From Limnobacter sp. (GTDB taxonomy: Bacteria > Pseudomonadota > Gammaproteobacteria > Burkholderiales > Burkholderiaceae_B), in assembly GCA_029866125.1 (NCBI GenBank), contig JARWZZ010000007.1:1-64000 (forward strand): DNA of 64,000 bases. Reading direction: 5' to 3'. The notes under the pieces are model-generated. The model saw nothing but the letters and a program-made list of their open reading frames with translations. It had not been told where the DNA came from and did no database searches. This document shows positions 17,684 through 25,053 of this stretch, one piece after another (within the stretch, counting starts at the first letter, position 1; each line of letters opens with the position of its first letter). Made by a program: the position numbers and the translations under genes.

Positions 17684-18595
17684 ATGTCGATCAAACATTT
17701 TTTGCAGTTCAACGATTTAAGTCAGGAAGAATTCAATTACCTGATGGATCGCACACGGGATATCAAATCGCGTTTCAAGCGGTATGAGCCCTACTACCCG
17801 CTGCAAGACCGCACCTTGGTCATGATTTTCGAAAAAGCATCTACACGCACGCGCTTGAGCTTTGAAGCAGGCATGCACCAGTTGGGCGGGTCTGCCATTT
17901 ACTTGAACACCCGCGACTCCCAATTGGGGCGCGGCGAGCCGGTTGAAGATGCCGCGCAAGTGATGTCACGCATGTGCGACATTGTGATGATTCGCACCTA
18001 CGAACAAGAAATTGTTGAGCGTTTTGCTGCCAACTCCAGAGTGCCGGTTATCAATGGTTTGACCAATGAATACCACCCCTGCCAAATCATGGCGGACATT
18101 TTTACGTTTATTGAAAAGCGTGGCGACATACGCGGCAAAACAGTGGCCTGGGTGGGCGACGGCAACAATGTGTGCGCAACTTGGCTGCAAGCGGCTGAAC
18201 TGCTGGACTTCAAAGTAAACGTTTCTACACCCGAAGGCTACAACGTTGACACCAGCAAAATTAATGTAAAAGGCACCCACCACCAATGGTTTGCCGACCC
18301 GATGGACGCTTGCAAAGGCGCCGACATTGTGACCACCGACGTGTGGACCAGCATGGGTTTTGAAGATGAGAACAACGCCCGCCTGAAGGCATTTGCCGAA
18401 TTTATGGTGGATGCCGACATGATGAATGTGGCTGACCCCAAGGCCATGTTTATGCACTGCCTGCCAGCCCACCGGGGCGAGGAAGTGGCTGCGGAGGTGA
18501 TTGATGGCCCGCAAAGCGTGGTTTGGGACGAGGCAGAAAACCGCCTGCACACCCAAAAGGCGTTGATGGAATACCTACTGGTTGGTCGAATTTAA
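17684..18595 (+). CDS. argF: Ornithine carbamoyltransferase
   Basis: A 303-residue OTCase that forms citrulline from ornithine and carbamoyl phosphate. The carbamoyl-phosphate loop STRTRLSFE, the YHPCQ motif and the ornithine-site MHCLPAHRGEE are intact. The ATG at 17684 follows GGGAG by 6 nt, which decides against an in-frame start 45 nt upstream. It lies between argD and argG. Confidence 0.96.
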   Translation: MSIKHFLQFNDLSQEEFNYLMDRTRDIKSRFKRYEPYYPLQDRTLVMIFEKASTRTRLSFEAGMHQLGGSAIYLNTRDSQLGRGEPVEDAAQVMSRMCDIVMIRTYEQEIVERFAANSRVPVINGLTNEYHPCQIMADIFTFIEKRGDIRGKTVAWVGDGNNVCATWLQAAELLDFKVNVSTPEGYNVDTSKINVKGTHHQWFADPMDACKGADIVTTDVWTSMGFEDENNARLKAFAEFMVDADMMNVADPKAMFMHCLPAHRGEEVAAEVIDGPQSVVWDEAENRLHTQKALMEYLLVGRI

Positions 18596-18626
18596 AAGCA
18601 AAATTTAAAAGCGAAATTTAAGAGCG
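18588..18626 (+). repeat. 13-bp tandem triplicate over argF stop
   Basis: Three 13-bp units (18588-18600, 18601-18613, 18614-18626) differ at one or two positions each. The argF stop TAA is in the first, and TAA recurs in each copy in a different reading frame. The array ends 7 nt before argG. Confidence 0.8.
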
Positions 18627-18633
18627 AAAAACG

Positions 18634-19866
18634 ATGAGCGATATTAATAAAGTAGTGTTGGCCTATTCGGGCGGTTTGGATACTTCAGTTATTTTGAAAT
18701 GGCTGCAAGACAATTACCAGTGCGAAATCGTAACCTTTACAGCAGACTTGGGCCAAGGCGAAGAGCTTGAACCCGCCCGTCAAAAGGCGCTGAAATTCGG
18801 TATCAAACCCGAGAACATTTACATCGACGACGTGCGCGAAGAGTTTGTGCGTGATTTCGTGTTCCCGATGTTCCGCGCCAACACCGTGTATGAAGGTGAA
18901 TACCTGCTGGGCACCTCCATCGCCCGCCCACTGATTGCCAAGCGGCTGATTGAAATTGCCCGTGAAACAGGCGCTGACGCCATTTCCCATGGTGCAACCG
19001 GCAAAGGCAACGACCAAGTGCGTTTTGAGCTGGGAGCCTACGCCCTGATGCCTGGTGTGAAAATTATTGCCCCATGGCGCGAATGGGATTTGCTGAGCCG
19101 CGAAAAACTGCTGAAGTACGCAGAGGACGCGGGCATTGAAATCGACATGAAGCACAAAAACGGCGGCGCGCCCTACTCCATGGACGCGAACCTGCTGCAC
19201 ATCAGCTTTGAAGGCCGCCACTTGGAAAACCCAAGTGCCGAGGCGGAGGAATCCATGTGGCGCTGGACGGTAAGCCCAGAAGCCGCACCTGATGCAGCCG
19301 AATACCTGGACGTTGAATTTGAAAAAGGTGACATTGTTGCCTTGAACGGCAAGCGCATGAGCCCCGCCACTGTGCTGACAGAGCTGAACCGCTTGGGCGG
19401 CAAGCACGGCATTGGGCGTTTGGACTTGGTGGAAAACCGCTACGTGGGCATGAAGAGCCGCGGCTGTTACGAAACACCGGGCGGTACCATCATTTTGAAG
19501 GCTCACCGCGCAATTGAATCCATCACGCTGGACCGCGAAGTGGCCCACTTGAAAGACGATTTGATGCCCCGCTACGCCTCCATGATTTACAACGGCTACT
19601 GGTGGGCACCGGAACGCGTTGCCCTGCAAACCTTGATTGACAGCACACAAACCACCGTGAACGGCTGGGTGCGCATCAAGCTGTACAAAGGCAATGTGAT
19701 TGTGGTGGCACGCGACTCCAAAACAGACTCCTTGTTTGACCAAAACATTGCGACTTTTGATGAAGACGGCGGCGCCTACAATCAAGCTGATGCAGGTGGC
19801 TTTATCAAGCTGAATGCCTTGCGTATGCGTATTGCGGCGAATGCAAAATTGAAGCGCGGGCAGTAA
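18634..19866 (+). CDS. argG: Argininosuccinate synthase
   Basis: A 410-residue ArgG joining citrulline and aspartate with ATP. The ATP pyrophosphatase P-loop [10 protein letters not shown] lies at residues 9-18. [31 protein letters not shown] and [10 protein letters not shown] are family motifs. Length is that of the short, common bacterial form. It is the last gene of the arginine run and is closed by a terminator. Confidence 0.97.
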   Translation: MSDINKVVLAYSGGLDTSVILKWLQDNYQCEIVTFTADLGQGEELEPARQKALKFGIKPENIYIDDVREEFVRDFVFPMFRANTVYEGEYLLGTSIARPLIAKRLIEIARETGADAISHGATGKGNDQVRFELGAYALMPGVKIIAPWREWDLLSREKLLKYAEDAGIEIDMKHKNGGAPYSMDANLLHISFEGRHLENPSAEAEESMWRWTVSPEAAPDAAEYLDVEFEKGDIVALNGKRMSPATVLTELNRLGGKHGIGRLDLVENRYVGMKSRGCYETPGGTIILKAHRAIESITLDREVAHLKDDLMPRYASMIYNGYWWAPERVALQTLIDSTQTTVNGWVRIKLYKGNVIVVARDSKTDSLFDQNIATFDEDGGAYNQADAGGFIKLNALRMRIAANAKLKRGQ

Positions 19867-19895
19867 GCATTAGATTTTGAGTTTTAAGAGATTTG

Positions 19896-19932
19896 AACCG
19901 CCTGAGGATGAAAGTCCGAGGGCGGTTTTTTG
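19896..19932 (+). terminator. Terminator after argG
   Basis: AACCGCC (19896-19902) pairs with GGCGGTT (19921-19927), with an additional inner GGA/TCC pairing, followed by a T run. It marks the left limit of the accessory segment. Confidence 0.8.
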
Positions 19933-20244
19933 TTGGGGGGGGATGGTCTAAATCTCGGCTGAAGCAGGCTTTGGGACTTACAGTTAAAACGTCTGAGTTG
20001 TTGAGTGAAGTGGACTTCAAAAATTAGAAGAGCTCCGATATTTATCCTGCCTCTTGAAATTAAGTTCTAGGCTAACAACTTTCGCCAATATTCGGGGATT
20101 TTTCACACTGTTTATGTAATGAATAGTAACGATTTGAAATAGTTGAGTCAGAGAAATAATTTGCGACATTCAGATAAATGGATATCGTCGGTATTATTCG
20201 ATAAATTAAGTTAGTAATCTTCGAAAATTGCAAGGAAGGTAATT
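19933..20244. other. AT-rich gap before the accessory genes
   Basis: About 310 nt without a supportable gene, visibly richer in A+T than the flanking core genes. Two GTTGAGT heptamers (20000-20006 and 20142-20148) fit the GTTRRRY pattern of an attC R' box, but no convincing matching arm was found. A GGAAGG ribosome site at 20233 serves the next gene. Confidence 0.5.
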
Positions 20245-21207
20245 ATGTCACGGGAAAAGACTCACGACCTCTACGATTTCATGCGACAGATTAGTGCCGA
20301 AATGTCCGCTGAGTACGACCGCATTCAAAAACGAGCCACGGAAGACCCGGGTACTGCGGGGGATCAAGGCGAAGAAAACTGGGCGACGCTTCTCAAAGAT
20401 TGGCTTCCACAAAATTACGAAGTGGTCACCAAAGGGCGCATCATTAGTCAAGAAGGCGATACAAGTCCGCAGATTGACGTGCTTGTATTAAAGAGCTCAT
20501 ATCCCAAAAAGATGTTGAACAAGAAGCTCTATTTGGCTGCCGGAGTAGTTGCCGCATTTGAGTGCAAAACGACATTAAAGGCATCTCATATTGCCGACGC
20601 CCTAAAAACATGCGCGAAGATTAAGAGCCTTTACCGTCCTAGAACCGGGACACCATTCAAAGAGCTTCACTCGCCACTCGTATATGGGCTGTTAGCCCAC
20701 TCCCACTCATGGAAAGGGGAGCGGGCAACGCCAGAGAGGAACATCGAGCAGAAGCTCATTGAGTCAGATGCCGAGTCCGTCAGTCATCCGCGACAACAAC
20801 TAGATATTTTATGTGTTGCCGATTTAGCAGCCTGGACATCATCCACGCTGACATTTATTGGTCCAAGGCAAATCCCTGATTGGTCATCAATGGCATCTAT
20901 TTATGGTGACAGCGGTTCGGCAACCAGTGTATACATAGGTCACTCGTATTCTCAAGAACAACAGGTCGCGCATTTCACCCCGATTGGCGTCCTTATTTCC
21001 TATCTTTCGCAAAAAATGGCGTGGGATGAACCCTCATTCCGTGATCTAGCTGACTACTATCGAATTACGAATATTGGCGGTTCTGGAGCCGGACAAGTTA
21101 GAAAGTGGCCCGCTTCAATTTATTCAGAGGAAATTCGCAAACGTGTTGAAGCAGGCAGGTTGTCAAATGGCGAGCCCTGGGATGAGTGGAGTATTCGATT
21201 TCCGTGA
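20245..21207 (+). CDS. DUF6602-like predicted nuclease
   Basis: A 320-residue protein resembling the DUF6602 family. The N-terminal part shows the layout of a PD-(D/E)XK nuclease fold: an acidic helix with Glu44, then SPQIDVLVL with Asp78, then AAFECKTTL with the Glu106-x-Lys108 pair. The rest (120-320) is not recognised. There is no signal peptide or membrane segment, so it is probably cytoplasmic. The ATG at 20245 follows GGAAGG. The gene lies in an A+T-rich segment after the argG terminator, and 7 nt after its stop begins an attC-like site, the layout of an integron cassette. A role in defence or DNA processing is suggested by fold and location but not shown. Confidence 0.6.
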   Translation: MSREKTHDLYDFMRQISAEMSAEYDRIQKRATEDPGTAGDQGEENWATLLKDWLPQNYEVVTKGRIISQEGDTSPQIDVLVLKSSYPKKMLNKKLYLAAGVVAAFECKTTLKASHIADALKTCAKIKSLYRPRTGTPFKELHSPLVYGLLAHSHSWKGERATPERNIEQKLIESDAESVSHPRQQLDILCVADLAAWTSSTLTFIGPRQIPDWSSMASIYGDSGSATSVYIGHSYSQEQQVAHFTPIGVLISYLSQKMAWDEPSFRDLADYYRITNIGGSGAGQVRKWPASIYSEEIRKRVEAGRLSNGEPWDEWSIRFP

Positions 21208-21214
21208 GAGGGCA

Positions 21215-21277
21215 GCCTAACCGCCCAATCAGACCTGTACGGAAAGCCCCGCAGGCAGGTGAATTCAGACGTTAAAT
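21215..21277 (+). other. attC-like integron recombination site
   Basis: A 63-bp imperfect palindrome with attC architecture. R'' GCCTAAC (21215-21221, fits RYYYAAC) and R' GTTAAAT (21271-21277, fits GTTRRRY) pair through TAAC/GTTA. Unpaired 5-nt spacers follow on each side (CGCCC and CAGAC). An L-box stem AAT...ACCTG pairs with CAGGT...ATT with one extra base on one arm, and a terminal loop of about 18 nt closes it. It sits 7 nt after one gene's stop and 13 nt before the next gene's start. Confidence 0.55.
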
Positions 21278-21290
21278 TTCAGGTGCTATA

Positions 21291-21902
21291 TTGAATGCCA
21301 TAGTTGAATCAGCCACCAAGCTCGCACAAAACCCTCTGGGTTTAATTGCACTGTTTGTGCTTCTCGTCGAGGCTATAGCCGGCTATGTGGCTACTTCGGC
21401 AGTTTTGTCAGAACCTCAGAGACAAATATTAGTCTGGTTCGTCGTGAGCTACCCAATGTTGGTTCTTGCCTGCTTTGTATATTTGGTCATCGTACATCCT
21501 GCAAAGCTCTATGGCCCCAGTGATTTTCGAGACCAATCGCATTTTATGCAGGCACTTGGCATCAAAGTCGAAACGACGATTGAAAAAATCAGCTACGAGG
21601 CGGAAGGTGAATTGGCAGCTCTGGACATCGAGCTGATCCCCATCTGGGAAGCGGAATCCTTAAAACGCCCCGAAGACAGCACACGGAAGCTTCAGGTTCT
21701 GAAAGAATGTGTAGAACGCCTCGAAAGGCAGGTCTTAGAATCAGCTGAAGGTTCAAAGTCTGCTAGCGTCTCTGCGTTGCGTCGTGTGTACGTACAATAC
21801 TTGGAACACGCACGCCAGCACTATGCATCGAGCGCGCCATACCAAGACATAAGGACACAAGTTATTAAAGGGTTGGAGGCCATCAGAGGCGATGAAATCT
21901 AA
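21291..21902 (+). CDS. Two-helix membrane protein, unknown function
   Basis: A 203-residue protein with two predicted transmembrane helices near the N-terminus (about residues 16-38 and 47-69) and a soluble helical C-terminal region (80-203) rich in Glu, Arg and Leu. I do not recognise a family. The start is TTG at 21291, preceded by AGGTG at 5 nt spacing and 14 nt after the attC-like site. The stop overlaps ATCTAAC (21897-21903), which fits an attC R'' box and pairs at 6 of 7 positions with the GTTAAAT box upstream of this gene, as expected if the gene were one mobile cassette. A membrane effector role beside the nuclease-like gene is speculative. Confidence 0.6.
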   Translation: MNAIVESATKLAQNPLGLIALFVLLVEAIAGYVATSAVLSEPQRQILVWFVVSYPMLVLACFVYLVIVHPAKLYGPSDFRDQSHFMQALGIKVETTIEKISYEAEGELAALDIELIPIWEAESLKRPEDSTRKLQVLKECVERLERQVLESAEGSKSASVSALRRVYVQYLEHARQHYASSAPYQDIRTQVIKGLEAIRGDEI

Positions 21903-21903
21903 C
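21897..21903 (+). other. Possible orphan attC R'' box
   Basis: ATCTAAC overlaps the stop codon of the upstream gene and fits RYYYAAC. No partner GTTRRRY with a matching L box was found in the following 600 nt, so if this is an attC it is truncated or rearranged. Confidence 0.3.
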
Positions 21904-21934
21904 AAATCGCTGTGGCGGAACTTAGGCCTCAAGC

Positions 21935-22474
21935 TTGAATTGTCGTCGACACCGCTCAAGCCGAAAAACACTCTATAAACTTTGTTCTGGGGCTTGCCAG
22001 CAGGACTTCTTGGAAGCACAGGAGTTTTTCCTCGCGCAATTGCCTTTGTTTGAAGATGCACGCTTAGGGGCAGTTACTGCACGATCACGTGAAAACCTCG
22101 CGATCTGGTTTGGATATCAGAACCGCTCATCCCGAGCGCAGGAATATGCAGAGGTAGATGGGCGCCAACGCGCTCACATGCCTTACCGAGATGAGTGCGA
22201 GTTCCGCCTAGTGCTTTGGGGCGTCCATCAGAGAAATGAGAACTATCCCAAAGTGCCGTACGGAGCACCGGTCAAGGTCAATATCAAAATACTTATTCAG
22301 TGTATTGTGCGGAGTCTATACCCGGGGCCCTTAGAACCTGAACTAGAACGCTTTATCGAGGTTCCACGGACTGAACTTCGGCTCCTCCGGACTTCCCGTA
22401 AGGGCAAAATAAGGCTCAACCCTCCGCTCGAGTGGACGCGCTCCCCAACTCAAACGTTATTCAAAATCGATTGA
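21935..22474 (+). pseudogene. Possible truncated DUF2971-like gene
   Basis: An open frame of 179 codons. Its second half (YRDECEFRLVLWG, then VKVNIKILIQCIV and a GPLEPELERF stretch) resembles the C-terminal part of DUF2971 proteins found in mobile and defence regions. The first 40 residues look unlike a protein start (CRRHRSSRKTLYKL), there is no ribosome site before the ATG, and DUF2971 proteins are normally longer. The best reading is a 5'-truncated remnant whose true frame may begin inside the sequence; it could also be a spurious frame. Confidence 0.35.
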
Positions 22475-22672
22475 AGAGCACTTTGAAGACTTTCAAATAA
22501 TAGAAATCTTACGACTGCAAAGGCCGAATTTGGATCGAAACGGTTACAGGCCTTTTACTGTATAAATTCTTATTCTCAGCATTAAACCAGCGGCAGATGA
22601 CGCCTCAGGTAATTGAAGTGTCAAATGACAACCCCGATCTGACCATTCCACAATTAGCCTAAGCCTCAGCAA
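22475..22672. other. Gap between accessory segment and murB
   Basis: About 200 nt, A+T-rich at the left and more typical of the chromosome at the right. I see no gene, convincing terminator or repeat. Confidence 0.4.
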
Positions 22673-23749
22673 CTACCCCACTAAATTCGGCTCGGCCTCC
22701 AACTCCACCCCAAACTTCGCTTTGACTGTGCTTTGTACATGTGCAATCAAATCCAGCAGTTCTGAACTTTGCCCACCGCCAAGGTTGACCAGTATCAGCG
22801 CCTGTTTGTTGTAAACCCCTACTCTGCCTAAGTTAAAGCCTTTCAGGCCAGATTGCTCGATCAACCAGCCTGCGGCCAGTTTTCGGTGACCCGGTATGGA
22901 GGGGTAGTTGGGCAAAGCGGGATGGTCGGCCACCACTTTTTGAAACAGGGCATCGGGCACAATCGGGTTTTTGAAGAAGCTGCCTGCATTGCCCAGGCAA
23001 ACCGGGTCGGGCAGCTTTTCCGTGCGAATTCCAATAATGGATTTCATGACATTGATGGGTTTCAACTCGCCCATGGCCAAGGCGCGGGCTTTCACATCGC
23101 CGTATTCCAGCCGGGGGGTCCATTCGACTGGAAGCGCAAAATCCACAGCGGTGATAACGCAGCGACCGGCCAGCTCTTGCTTAAAAATGCTGTCGCGGTA
23201 GGCAAAACGGCATTCTGCTGCGCTCATCACTGAAAATTGGCGGGTTTGCAGGTCAAACACATGCACAGCCTCGGTGACTTCGCACATTTCCAGCCCATAA
23301 GCGCCAATGTTTTGCACAGGGCTTGCGCCAACGGAACCGGGTATCAGCGCTAGGTTTTCAAGGCCGGGAAAGCCTGAGGCCACCGTCCATTCCACAAATT
23401 GGTGCCAGTTTTCGCCCGCCATGACTCGGAACCGGTGCTTACCTGACTTGCAACCCAAGTATTGCCGCCCTTTCAAGGCCATGGAGTACACGGTGCCACG
23501 GAAAGCATCGGACACAAACACGGTGTTGCTGCCCTCGCCCAACAAGAGGCAACCCTGCCCATTTTCAACATCGTTGGCATAGGCATGCAGCGCGGCAGTG
23601 GAATCTATCTGGACCAAGCGGTCGGCATACGATTCCAAACCGAAGGTGTGCAAGGGCCGCAGGGGGACGGGTGACGACGGGGCAACAGGCGCCACCTGAG
23701 GCTGCGGCGGCTGAACTTGATCTGCTCGGAGATTGTTTGGGCGTGTCAT
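22673..23749 (-). CDS. murB: UDP-N-acetylenolpyruvoylglucosamine reductase
   Basis: A 358-residue type-I MurB flavoprotein that reduces UDP-GlcNAc-enolpyruvate to UDP-MurNAc. FAD-binding features (LLLGEGSNTVF, GLENLALIPGSVGASPVQNIGAYG) lie in the first half. NAGSFFKNP carries the catalytic Ser, and EAEPNLVG the terminal Glu. The ATG at 23749 gives a proline-rich N-terminal extension of about 30 residues (QPPQPQVAPVAPSSP) before the enzyme proper. It is divergent from yajQ, with 52 nt between starts. Confidence 0.93.
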   Translation of the reverse strand: MTRPNNLRADQVQPPQPQVAPVAPSSPVPLRPLHTFGLESYADRLVQIDSTAALHAYANDVENGQGCLLLGEGSNTVFVSDAFRGTVYSMALKGRQYLGCKSGKHRFRVMAGENWHQFVEWTVASGFPGLENLALIPGSVGASPVQNIGAYGLEMCEVTEAVHVFDLQTRQFSVMSAAECRFAYRDSIFKQELAGRCVITAVDFALPVEWTPRLEYGDVKARALAMGELKPINVMKSIIGIRTEKLPDPVCLGNAGSFFKNPIVPDALFQKVVADHPALPNYPSIPGHRKLAAGWLIEQSGLKGFNLGRVGVYNKQALILVNLGGGQSSELLDLIAHVQSTVKAKFGVELEAEPNLVG

Positions 23750-23801
23750 ACCGGCTGTTGGAGGGATTACAATGGAGTCATTATGCAAGAAGGAATGAAC
23801 T

Positions 23802-24287
23802 ATGCCGTCATTTGATGTGGTCTGCAAACCCGACTTGATTGAATTGCGCAACGCGATTGATCAAAGTAACAAAGAAATTAGCACCCGCTTCGATTTCAAG
23901 GGGTCCAATGCCCGTGTGGAATTGTCCGATGAAGAGCTGTGGATGTATGCGGATGATGATTTTAAACTGGAGCAAGTGGCCGATGTGCTGCGCACCAAGT
24001 GCGCCAAACGCAATTTGGATGTGCGTTACCTGACTTTTGACAAGAAAGAAAAGTTGTCGGGCGACAAAATGAAGCAGTTGGTCATTTTGAAGAATGGTTT
24101 GGACAAAGATTTGGCCAAAAAGATTGTGAAGGACGTGAAAGAATCGAAGTTGAAGGTGCAGGCCAGCATTCAGGGCGACACGGTGCGCATTCAAGGTGCC
24201 AAGCGGGATGATTTGCAAAGTGCAATTGCCCATTTAAAGAAAACTGTGACGGACACTCCGCTGGGTTTCGAGAATTTCCGGGACTAA
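23802..24287 (+). CDS. yajQ: YajQ-family nucleotide-binding protein
   Basis: A 161-residue YajQ protein, of normal length, with the start [20 protein letters not shown] and the STRFDFKGS motif. Two ferredoxin-like domains are expected. Homologues bind nucleotides; the Xanthomonas protein binds cyclic di-GMP and a transcription factor, but the role here is unknown. Its 3' end carries five copies of a 14-bp tandem repeat beginning at the stop. Confidence 0.93.
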   Translation: MPSFDVVCKPDLIELRNAIDQSNKEISTRFDFKGSNARVELSDEELWMYADDDFKLEQVADVLRTKCAKRNLDVRYLTFDKKEKLSGDKMKQLVILKNGLDKDLAKKIVKDVKESKLKVQASIQGDTVRIQGAKRDDLQSAIAHLKKTVTDTPLGFENFRD

Positions 24288-24351
24288 TTTCCTGAGACTA
24301 ATGCCCAGAAACTAAGGCCCAGAAACTAAGACCGAGAAATCAAGGCCCAAC
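24282..24351 (+). repeat. Five 14-bp tandem units over yajQ stop
   Basis: Units start at 24282, 24296, 24310, 24324 and 24338. The core of units 2-4 is (G/A)ACTAAxGCCCAGA with small changes. The yajQ stop TAA is in the first unit, and CTAA recurs in the next three. Confidence 0.8.
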
Positions 24352-24373
24352 CACCACTTTTCAGGAATCCGCA

Positions 24374-25027
24374 ATGAGCAACGAATCTCACGAACACGAT
24401 CACAACTATGACCACGATCACGAACACGGCCATGTGCATGACCACAACTGCGGCCACGACCACAGCCAGCCCGTGTTTAACAAGGTAATTCCCGCCTCAC
24501 AAAAAGTAGCGAAAGTGCTGTTGGCATCGGCCAAAACGGTTCAGTTGACGTTCGACCAGCGGCAGGAAATTCCGCATGATGTGGTTGCGACCGATGGATC
24601 CAAACTGATTTGCCACGTGCCGGACCCAGTTGAGGTGGGTGACCGCCTGATTTCAAGCACCAATGAATGGATCATTATTGCTGCAGCAGCGGAAGAGCTG
24701 TTTGAAGTGCCGCGCGGGCAAGATGCGTTTGAAGAGTTTTTGCACATTGCTGGCCTGAAAATGTGGCCGTTGGAGTTGAACCCGGACGGCGCTGCGGTGG
24801 TTGCCAGCCATGAATGTATGCACCTCTTGGAGCATTTGAACTTGAGCTACACCCAAGTGAATGCACCAATTGTTGAAATTGGCATACCCGAGGTGAAAAC
24901 CCATGAGTGCTGCGATCACGACCATAGGCACGACCACGGGCACTCACATTCACATGATCACAGCCACGATCACGACCACAAGGATTGCGGGCACGACCAC
25001 TCGGGTGACCACAAGCACGGCCACTGA
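24374..25027 (+). CDS. UreE-like protein with His-rich tails at both ends
   Basis: A 217-residue protein. The core (about residues 50-178) follows the UreE plan: VQLTFDQRQEIPHD, a DPVEVGDRLI stretch and a helical domain ending VNAPIVEIG. In addition, residues 1-32 hold about 11 His and 179-217 about 17 His, mostly in HDH or HGH patterns. UreE delivers nickel to urease, but no urease gene is in the window, and only one His-rich tail is usual. A nickel or zinc storage/chaperone role is inferred. pepN, a zinc enzyme, begins 26 nt downstream and may be co-transcribed. Confidence 0.7.
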   Translation: MSNESHEHDHNYDHDHEHGHVHDHNCGHDHSQPVFNKVIPASQKVAKVLLASAKTVQLTFDQRQEIPHDVVATDGSKLICHVPDPVEVGDRLISSTNEWIIIAAAAEELFEVPRGQDAFEEFLHIAGLKMWPLELNPDGAAVVASHECMHLLEHLNLSYTQVNAPIVEIGIPEVKTHECCDHDHRHDHGHSHSHDHSHDHDHKDCGHDHSGDHKHGH

Positions 25028-25053
25028 ATCAAACATTAGCAGGACACAGCAGC

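Noticed and set aside
18685-19785. 366-codon minus-strand frame inside argG
   Set aside because: It is the antisense shadow of a strongly conserved argG; the His/Val/Phe-rich product has no family features.
20000-20148. Two GTTGAGT heptamers as possible attC/attI ends before the DUF6602-like gene
   Set aside because: They fit the short consensus, but upstream arms (best GGCTAAC near 20069) pair poorly; a 7-bp degenerate motif is expected by chance.
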